64,000 nucleotides of DNA from Pomacea canaliculata (taxonomy: Eukaryota; Mollusca; Gastropoda; Architaenioglossa; Ampullariidae): the NCBI RefSeq assembly GCF_003073045.1, contig NC_037593.1, forward strand, positions 1,851,525-1,915,524, given 5' to 3'. A program made the translations under genes and the position numbers. Position 1 is the stretch's first letter; each line of letters starts with the position of its first letter. Shown in pieces: positions 58,201-64,000 of the stretch. The notes beneath the pieces were generated by a model, which saw nothing but the letters and a program-made list of their open reading frames with translations, searched no databases and had not been told where the DNA came from.

Positions 58201-60663
58201 TTTTCTCAAAAATATTCAAAATTTAGTGTTGAGACAAACTGTTTTATTAACTTATCAGCAACTTTGCATTTAACTTCGTCTGACTCATTAGCTTTAAGAT
58301 TTGGCAATCTGTAAGCATGACAAAACTGCAAGAAGAAAGCATGGTGACATGCGCTGCCATGACTCACCTCCAAGTTCTTAACTTCTGCATCCTGGTGATA
58401 GAGTAAATAGGCAACTGTACTGCTACCAAAAGCAAGTCCAAGTGTACGTAGCTTCCACTTCTTTTTAGGAAGATGTCTTTCTTGAACGTTCATCAATCTG
58501 TGACCATCTTCAAGACAGTCAAAGATTATTTTCCATGAAATTTATGAATAATAAAAAACAAATATTAAAAAGTATCAATATACAACTTATTTTACTCTGA
58601 TTATAAAAATGTATTACAAAAAATAAAATTTGTAAAAAAAATGTTATTTAGTAACATTCAAACTTATTTATAGACAAGAATTCAAAACTTGACATAGTTC
58701 AGTGCAGTGTAAAATATTCATAACATTACAAAATGCTTTTTACTGCTATAATTTGCAATTTATATCAAGCTTATTTTTACATTAAGGACTGTAATAGTCT
58801 TCAAAACCATTTAAACTCCTTAAGTTGTGGAGCAATATATGTGTAGCTGAAAATTCATGTGCTTATCTAGCACTGGAAGCAGAAGATGCTTTTCAAGATG
58901 GAAAAAACACCATACCACAGTATTTTACAAAAAGCTTAGGATAAACTCTGAAAGGAAAATTTTTGAGCTAAAAATGCATTGTTATAGATCTACAGAATAC
59001 ATTGGATGGCTCTGTCAGTACCTCACCAACAGAAAGGCCCAAAACAGGAAACGCCAAACCAAGATGAGAACTATCAAAGAAGGCATCCTACAAGTCCTAT
59101 CTACTATCCCATTTATAATCTTCATGATCAACATTCTTGATAAGATTCCAATCTGGATCCATAGTTCTATCTATGCAGACTATGTCATCTGGTGTTCCAA
59201 GGAGTTTGTCACTACAGCCAATGCAATAATGTAGGCTGGACTCAGAAAGCACAATTTTGGTTACATACTTGACATAAAGCGTATGTTCGCTGTCTTCAAG
59301 GTTAGGGCACTATAGCTGCACATGCATCTTGGACAGGGCTGACTAGCGACCCGAACAAACCTGAAAAAATAAAAACTGACAGTAATCAAAGTTGGCAAAC
59401 TGGATATAAGAACAGGCTATTATAAGACTGTCTATAAAATAGGAGCATAGTATGCATTATATATACATATAGTATTTTGCTTATGTATGTACTATATGAA
59501 TCATATGTACTAAATACATATGTCATAATGATACATTATGCAGGTGGGATATAGTAATAAATGTGTATGTTAATGTAGCTATGCCTAGATCTGGATTGTA
59601 TTTGCAGAAAAATTGTATGTACATGCTTTGTATTTTATAATTTCACAAAAGTACACAATTACTTTCCAATGTGAATGAGATTAACTCTTCACAGTTTGGA
59701 ATATCTTACTCATCTGTCCCATAAATATAGCTGTTTGACTATAGTTAGCCAGAATATTTTGCTTAGCATAAAGCAAAGTCCTATGCATATATGCATTCCA
59801 ATATTATAAATGAACATCACTTTACGATGTCAAAAACTCTTCTGGTTGATAGATCTTACCAGACATGATTTTACTTTTATTATCCAAAATCAAGATTAAT
59901 GTTACAAAATGAAAAATTGCCCAGTTGACAAGACACCTTTAAAATTGGCATGACTCGACAGGTTTGAAGACTTTCCAAATACAAAATGAATAAAATAAAC
60001 TTTCTTTAAAGAAAGTCATTCTTTTAATCACGCCAAAGACAAATAACACAACTGCTGTCATGTTCAAAGAAGACACTTTTATATGGTTCTAAAACTTCAT
60101 GCATAGGTTTATAGTTGCTATGAGCACGGTGATGAAATGAGTATTTTTCATCATAAGAACACGCGGTTTTAATTATAATAAGACGATTGTCATAATAAAA
60201 CGAATTACTCTGATTTGAAAAAGCATTACTTTCTGCCATATCTAAATTAATGATTTGCTAATCATAGCTCATTGGGGAAAAGGTTATTCTCTGAAACGGA
60301 TACCAACTAAATCACAAACAGCACAATAATGTAGACCAGAAATCAGTCTCGCCAAAAAATGGCAATGACAATAAAATGTAAAACTATGGAACTAAATCTG
60401 TACTATAAGCGAGAATTCTGAGCACTTTGTCTTCTAGTGCTATTTATTTGGGTGCTGTCAAGGTGAAGTCAACAAATCCTGTTGAGTGCAAGAATACGAA
60501 AAACTAAAGAAACTTATATGTAAAATAAAAATGAGCAGAACGAAAGTTAGATGAAATAAAAAAAAGAAATATTCTTCCTTCTTGACATAAAGCCTACACC
60601 GAAATAGTTATTGGATGAGGAATAAGTATGGACTGTAAAATACCTCGCGAACGTGCCTGCCAT
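43235..60663 (-). CDS. PISD: PISD, mitochondrial phosphatidylserine decarboxylase proenzyme, complete
   Basis: This pyruvoyl enzyme converts phosphatidylserine to phosphatidylethanolamine at the mitochondrial inner membrane. Seven coding exons join in phase to 384 aa (human about 409): 60663-60644, 59360-59269, 58507-58368, 45085-44849, 44635-44347, 43818-43658 and 43450-43235. Residues 1-38 (start [19 protein letters not shown]) look like a mitochondrial presequence. A short hydrophobic segment follows at about 60-74 ([15 protein letters not shown]). The catalytic body starts at [18 protein letters not shown]. The catalytic Asp is D168 in SPSDG, the DYHRFH motif is at about 240-245, and ATNVGSI matches the family. 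LGST at 350-353 is the self-cleavage site, with Ser352 becoming the pyruvoyl group (codon 43336-43334). Intron 3 is 13.3 kb and holds most of the repeats of this part, plus an unassigned GC-rich exon (49796-50170). The exon 3 acceptor is the upstream one of two AGs. It is divergent from CD2BP2. Confidence 0.97.
47546..47575. repeat. Fragment of short molluscan palindromic repeat
   Basis: GTGCCGAGCCAGCAACTAAG followed by GCTATATC matches, base for base in large part, the middle of the fuller copy at 49541-49592. The right arm is lost. Confidence 0.55.
47866..48040. mobile_element. 175-bp MITE with CAGGGCTTCTGCT termini
   Basis: The left end is CAGGGCTTCTGCTTACGC, and the right end, inverted, is CAGGGCTTCTGCTAAGGC: 13 identical bases and then partial match. 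It is flanked on both sides by CCTTTC (47860-47865 and 48041-48046), a 6-bp direct repeat. The interior is non-coding and itself carries inverted GGACCCCTT / AAGGGGTCC blocks. hAT elements make 8-bp duplications, so the superfamily is not settled by this copy. It lies in PISD intron 3. Confidence 0.85.
48344..48395. mobile_element. Truncated hAT-like MITE end
   Basis: CAAGGGGTGGGGAACATCCA followed by GCCCACGCG and a GATCCGGCCCT block resembles one end of the GGCCCGC-type MITE seen at 39168. No matching right end or duplication was found. Confidence 0.45.
49541..49592. repeat. Short palindromic TTTAACGCCGTG repeat typical of molluscs
   Basis: TTTGTTTGTTTGGGTTTAAC is followed by GCCGTGCCAG...CTATATCACGGCA. 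The GCCGTG/CACGGC arms can pair. Similar TTTAACGCCG...ATATNACGGCG units are, from general knowledge, widely dispersed in gastropod and bivalve genomes and transcripts as part of SINE-like repeats. A related fragment is at 47546. Confidence 0.65.
49796..50170 (-). CDS. Unassigned GC-rich exon inside PISD intron 3
   Basis: This minus-strand frame has very strong G/C preference at third positions, unlike the AT-rich surroundings. It ends in a consensus donor (AACAAGACG|GTAAGA) in phase 0. From the ATG at 50170 it gives 125 codons. There is a hydrophobic helix near residues 21-35 ([15 protein letters not shown]), then a basic region rich in Arg, Lys and His ending [10 protein letters not shown]. 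The frame remains open upstream to 50239, so an unseen acceptor (such as GGGGGCAG near 50193) is also possible. The phase fits the PISD exon 4 acceptor at 45085, so it could be an alternative PISD first exon. It could equally belong to a nested gene. No family is recognised. Confidence 0.5.
54411..54795. repeat. Three-copy tandem repeat, period about 146-151 bp
   Basis: Copies begin with TTGTTTTGGGGCATTCGAT at 54411, 54557 and 54708. Each continues with a GACATGCAGGTTTGCCTGTA-like block and TACATCACAAGAT. The third copy is partial and diverges after about 85 bp. Spacing is 146 and then 151 bp. There is no coding potential. It lies in PISD intron 3. Confidence 0.9.
55328..55355 (+). repeat. 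G-run tandem (GGGGT/GGGT)n block
   Basis: Six consecutive G3-5 runs separated by single T residues (GGGGTGGGTGGGGTGGGTGG and on), an ideal G-quadruplex pattern with one-base loops on the plus strand. This is the non-template strand of neither PISD nor a known plus-strand gene here. Confidence 0.85.
57490..58195 (+). mobile_element. RTE-like LINE fragment, RT C-terminus
   Basis: The frame 57534-57863 reads [10 protein letters not shown], then [29 protein letters not shown] and [15 protein letters not shown], the signature of RTE-like LINEs after the catalytic box. Frameshifts follow, and broken frames continue with WGWIGHT-, GTLRGRG- and GLCRGG-like tail segments to about 58195. It lies in PISD intron 3 next to exon 3, in antisense orientation to PISD. 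Confidence 0.85.
58857..59250 (+). mobile_element. I/Jockey-like LINE reverse-transcriptase fragment
   Basis: The open frame carries [40 protein letters not shown] and then [20 protein letters not shown]. This corresponds to the RT core (LxxRxxxV; QGGVLSPxLFxxFINDIL; YADDLVLWCSEE), with the second catalytic Asp changed to Tyr, so it is inactive. It ends 18 bases from the donor side of PISD exon 2 (59269), antisense to PISD. Confidence 0.85.
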
Positions 60664-60970
60664 CGTGGATGAATTATCAAACGGTTTGTATCTGGGTTAT
60701 CACGATTGCAGCAATACTACACATGTTGCTTCAAAAGAACGCGTGTTATTTTCACCATTTAAGCTGCGGCTGTTACTGTTGACAGTTATTTAAAATCTTT
60801 AGCGTTTTATTCTCAGCATTATAAACTTTAACAAGGTTGATCTAATGGTTTCTTTATTTCGCTCATTCTTATAAATAGTCTGGATTTATCCACTTCCTGT
60901 TGTCAAAAGAACGAGCGACGCATTTAAAAAGGGATACTAGCACATTCTGTACTCCTGTTAAAATATCATT
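60664..60970. promoter_or_regulatory. Bidirectional promoter region between PISD and CD2BP2
   Basis: Only 307 bp separate the two start codons, which point away from each other. No TATA box is placed suitably. An ETS-like CACTTCCTGT lies at about 60891-60900 and a CGAGCGACGC block near 60911-60920. This fits a housekeeping, TATA-less divergent promoter. Start sites are not determined. Confidence 0.65.
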
Positions 60971-61139
60971 ATGTCAGACAGGAAGGTCACATTTAGTGAA
61001 AAGGATCTTATAGAGGAGTTTGAGAATGACGACGTGTCTAACGAAGGCCGATTGAAAAAGGGAAAGCACACCCTAGACAGCGACGAGGAGGACGATGATG
61101 GTGATAAATACGATATTCTGAAAGAAGATGACATTGAAG
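60971..61139 (+). CDS. CD2BP2: CD2BP2 (U5 snRNP 52K), first coding exon, gene continues past window
   Basis: CD2BP2 is a GYF-domain protein of the U5 snRNP and tri-snRNP precursor. The exon encodes 56 codons plus one base: MSDRKVTFSEKDLIEEFEND, then KKGKHTLDSDEEDDDGDKYD, then ILKEDDIEG. These match the N-terminus of human CD2BP2 (RKVTF; FKGKHSLDSDEE; KYDIL; DVEGQE). The donor ACATTGAAG|GTATTT is in phase 1 within the Gly codon; reading on gives a spurious stop at 61181. Translation starts in context AATATCATTATGTCAG. The following intron extends past 64000, so the remainder and the GYF domain are not in the window. Confidence 0.87.
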
Positions 61140-61339
61140 GTATTTTGAGTAACCAAATGCGAAGCATGCAGCTTTTCTCCTAGTAACTTTAGAATTATAC
61201 TAATTAGGTATTGATTTAAAAAAACTGAGCTCAATCATATTTAGTACTGAGATATGCTTGATTCCTCTTGAGTGTTTAGATATTATACTTCCTGTCATCA
61301 CAATCATTGTAAATGTTAGCTTGTGATCAGTTGTTTTCC

Positions 61340-62790
61340 CATCTTTGTTTAAAAGTGCCCTGATGAAGCCACTTATTAAGAAGTCCAGAGAAAACATTGT
61401 GAGACTGGATGACACAGCTCTGGGCCTACTTACAAGAGCACCAGCTCATCCCACTACTTTAATTAAAGTGACCACCGACATATTATCTGCCCTCAGGGGT
61501 GATATTTCTGCCTTCTCTAATGGATCTCTTTCCTGCATTTGACACTATGGATCACTCTCTGCTCTTTCATGGACTACATACCCCTACAGGATTTCTGGAC
61601 CTGCACTAATGTGGTTCAACTCCTATCTCACTGATAACAGTGATGCAGACTGTGTTCACTGATGGTCAAACATTTTGCCCTGCTCCACTTTCTTGTGGTG
61701 CCCCCAAAGGCTCAGTACTTGACCCAGTTATGTTCATTCTGTATATGAAACCACTTTCATCCAGTCTCAAGGTTTCTCATCAATTATATGCTGATGACAC
61801 ACAACTGGACTGCTCCACTCCACCAGCTGAGTCTCACTCTGCTACCAGCACCATAGAAGCATGTATTAACAATGTCAAAGATTGGATGCTAACAAAAAAA
61901 ACAAACTTTAACTCAACGATGATAATACAAGAAGAAAAAATCCATGTACACTCGTTTGTCCATCAAATCATATAAAGGTGGGCGAAGCATTCATCATTTT
62001 TGCATTCTCCATTGGGAATTGGGGAATTATTGTCACTGCAGACTTGACCCTTGCAAAACAAGTTACAGCTGTTTGTCAGTTTGGCTATTATTATAGACAA
62101 CTTATAGCTGTCTGCTAGTCTATTATGAGCTACGCAAGATCAGCTCCATCCATTACATTCTCTCTGTATGCACTCACAACACTCTTGTCTGTGCGTTTGT
62201 TCTACCCAGACTTGATTACTACAACTTTGCTTACTGGCTGCCATTAATACCTTCTTCACGAATTCCAGAAAGTACAGAACTCTTCTGCACGCTTGGTGCT
62301 TAGAGCTCACAAATAAAACCATGCACCCCTCCTTCGTTTTCTGCACTGGCTACCCATCCGTTCTTGCATCCAGTACAATCTGCTCTTGCTGTGTTTTATT
62401 TATTTATTTTTTGCTGGCTCCTGCTCTGATGATTTCTTTGAACTTCTCTTTCCTTATGTCCCAGCTAGACAACGCCGCTTCTTGTCAGATGATCATCTCC
62501 TTACTCTTCCTGTCACCAGAACGACAACAACATATGCCACAGGATTTTTAGTTATTGTGCATCAAAACAATGGAACTCTCTCCTTTTCTCTATCCAGAAT
62601 TGCATCCTTTAAACATGCACTAAAACACACCTCTTCCATAAACATTACTCCTAACACACTTTCCCACAATGCTAGTCCTTTTTCACCCTTCCCTGCTCGC
62701 TGTCTTCTTGTAATATTATGATACTCTTAGTTCTTCTTATTTGCTTCCTCTTTGCATCTTCTTTTACTTTACTCATCATTAGTACTGTTG
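61340..62790 (+). mobile_element. L2-like LINE fragment spanning RT to 3' region
   Basis: Successive broken frames encode LMKPLIKKSRENIVRLDD, a FPAFDTMDHSLLF (SAAFDTIDH) box, SCGAPKGSVLDPVMFILYMK and then SHQLYADDTQLDC. The intact YADD is followed by a helix region (IEACINNVKDWM). Further on come LDYYNFAYW- and ALATHPFLHPVQ-type segments and an ASKQWNSL box near 62560. This is the full order of an L2/CR1-type RT. Several frameshifts separate the pieces. A copy of the same type is at 19300 and another at 31640. Confidence 0.85.
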
Positions 62791-62792
62791 TT

Positions 62793-63830
62793 TATTTTTT
62801 TTTGTCGTTCGCCTGATCACACTTGGAGACCAGCTCTGAGATGAAACTGGTGGTCTTCTGTAGAGTCTCCACTGGCCCGTACAGCTTGTTTTGCAGGGTC
62901 TCCGACTGTGGCCACGTCTCTTCCCTCAGGGTACGGAGGTTCCTACACTCCTGTAGATGTGTTCTACAGTCTGGTCTGCTTCTCGACATGGCATCTCGGG
63001 GACGCACGAGGTGTAACTTCCTGTGTAGGTGGTGAAGTAGCTTGTTGTGCCCGGTCCTGAGGCGGAAGATAGCGACCTGGTCCGGTCTGGACAGCTGATG
63101 GTAACTGTCCGTGGTTGCTGTGGCCTGTACAGAGACTTAATGATGGTTTTCATCTCTGACATGTTGACTGCATTGTCTTCTGCTCGTCCTCTGCACCCAA
63201 CTTAGCCATCCTGTCAGCTTCCTCATTCCCATCTATCCCGCAGTGTGATGGAATCCACTGTAGAACTGTTCTGAGGCACTTGATGTTTAACAGCACGGCT
63301 TCCAGGTCTGGCAGTTTGTTGTTTGACTGCCTGCAGCACCGACAGAGCATCGGTCAGGAAGACGATCTGGCTGTCATGGTCTGCTCTGCTGCTGATGATG
63401 TTTGCTGCGTGGACAGGGCTTCTACTTCTGCTCTATAGTTTGTACAGTGGAGGCCAGTTGGTATTGCTGCTGCCTGCCACTGTCCATTTGGGAACTGGAT
63501 GTACACGCCGCCCCTCCCCTCTGGATAGCGTCTGTGGCTGACCCATCTGTGTAGGCCCTTATCCATGATTCCTGGGGGTACTTTCTTTCTAGCATGGCTA
63601 GCGTCAGGGCTCTCTTGCTCACATCGCTATGCTCATCCTTTGTTGTGAGGTGAGGAACTGTGGTGCAGATGGTGATGTTCCCTGTTCTGTCTTTCCAAGG
63701 AGGAGGATCGAGGGAGAGAGTCGGTACCTGACCTGTGCAGGAAGCTTTGTTTGATATTTTCTTTTTCTGTCCCTCATATGCTGTCCATGTCTTGTTCTTT
63801 TCTTAGGTGCTATGAGCATACTTCTTAGGA
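62793..63830 (-). mobile_element. I-clade LINE 3' half with RNase H domain and poly(A) end
   Basis: On the minus strand, RNase H motifs appear in order: IRAYTDGSATDAIQRGG, NYRAEVEAL, and LQWIPSHCGIDGNEEADRMA. They are followed by the C-terminal HLHRKLHLVRP / EDQT-like / LQECRNLRTL / LYGPVETLQKTTSFI segment typical of RNase H-bearing LINEs of the I/Ingi/Nimb type. The ORF end is followed by an A-rich tail at about 62793-62803, so the 3' end is preserved. At least two frameshifts break it. It abuts the L2 fragment to its left. Confidence 0.88.
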
Positions 63831-64000
63831 TTGTGCATGCGCTTTACAAATTTTATTATTATTAAGATACAGTCAAGCAATTAAGTAATATTATAGTAAA
63901 AGTAAAATGTCAAGACTGTCACAATGAAACATAATCATGGAAATGCATTGGGTCTCAAGTTTGTACCTTCTGTAAGTTGAAGGATCATAAATAGTACATT

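Larger units (their letters stand above)
45086..58367. other. Large PISD intron 3 (13.3 kb)
   Basis: Flanked by a consensus donor (TTGGAG|GTGAGT at 58368) and acceptor (GATGTTACAG|GTAACC at 45085). It contains a 175-bp MITE (47866), two short molluscan palindromic repeats (47546, 49541), a GC-rich coding-like exon (49796-50170), a 146-151-bp tandem repeat (54411), a G-run block (55328) and an RTE LINE scrap (57490). Between these, 45100-47400, 48700-49500, 50260-54400 and 55400-57480 show only AT-rich sequence and short frames. Confidence 0.7.
61140..64000. other. CD2BP2 intron 1 (partial), filled with LINE debris
   Basis: From the donor at 61140 no further CD2BP2 exon is found. About 2.5 kb of the 2.9 kb is accounted for by two LINE pieces of opposite orientation (61340-62790 and 62793-63830). 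The last 170 bases are AT-rich. Confidence 0.7.

Noticed and set aside
60024-60239. 71-codon minus-strand ORF in PISD intron 1
   Set aside because: ATG-initiated and not implausible, but AT-rich, without splice sites, and the PISD leader is already complete without it.
1-64000. CRISPR array, operon, phage or LTR/viral element
   Set aside because: No regularly spaced direct repeats, no ribosome-binding-site-linked gene strings, and no LTR pair, protease, integrase, capsid or envelope motif could be recognised; all RT sequence seen is of non-LTR type.

Overview
This window is nuclear DNA from an animal, most likely a mollusc and probably a gastropod. The reasons are spliced genes with GT-AG introns of up to about 13 kb, AT-rich non-coding DNA, tRNA-derived SINEs, degenerate L2-, RTE- and I-clade LINEs, hAT-type MITEs, and two copies of a short palindromic TTTAACGCCGTG...CACGGC repeat that I associate with molluscs. 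No bacterial operon, CRISPR array, true tRNA or rRNA gene, or LTR/viral element was recognised.

Right part (24.5-64 kb): four conserved host genes can be read exon by exon, with phase-consistent splice sites. LENG1 (minus, 24594-29388, 7 coding exons) is a Cir_N-domain nuclear protein. A TP53I13-like secreted protein with a DUF3105-type core (plus, 31135-36251, 8 coding exons) lies head-to-head with LENG1. PISD, mitochondrial phosphatidylserine decarboxylase (minus, 43235-60663, 7 coding exons, one 13.3-kb intron), has its autocatalytic LGST motif. The first coding exon of CD2BP2, a U5 snRNP protein (plus, 60971-61139), lies head-to-head with PISD over about 307 bp; the rest of that gene is beyond the window. 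The TP53I13-like gene and PISD converge on a 7-kb AT-rich stretch that should hold both 3' UTRs. The genes belong to unrelated pathways (nuclear/RNA, secretory, phospholipid, splicing), so the shared features are promoters and position, not a common function.

Left part (1-24.5 kb): this is GC-richer between about 2.9 and 22.7 kb and holds no recognisable conserved gene. It contains long, coding-like but unrecognised ORFs: a 677-codon exon at 16843-18874 (minus), a predicted two-exon gene at 10778-13903 (plus) followed by more open frames to 14946, an exon-like terminal ORF at 22130-22640 (plus) and a coding-like stretch at about 20990-21460 (minus). It also has an unusual density of CRE-type TGACG/TGACGTCA motifs, including a TATA-box promoter candidate at 3629-3960.

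Mobile elements fill introns and intergenic DNA: SINEs at about 0.9, 6.3, 13.5 and 22.9 kb; L2-type LINE pieces at 19.3, 31.6 and 61.3 kb; an RTE piece at 57.5 kb; I-clade pieces at 58.9 and 62.8 kb; and three MITEs with clear terminal inverted repeats (26731, 39168, 47866), two of them with 8-bp hAT-type target duplications. The most interesting items are a high-GC exon inside the large PISD intron that is phase-compatible with a PISD alternative N-terminus, tandem acceptors at PISD exon 3, the CRE-motif cluster with its orphan genes, and the 175-bp MITE with 6-bp direct repeats. I found no convincing novel multi-gene system.
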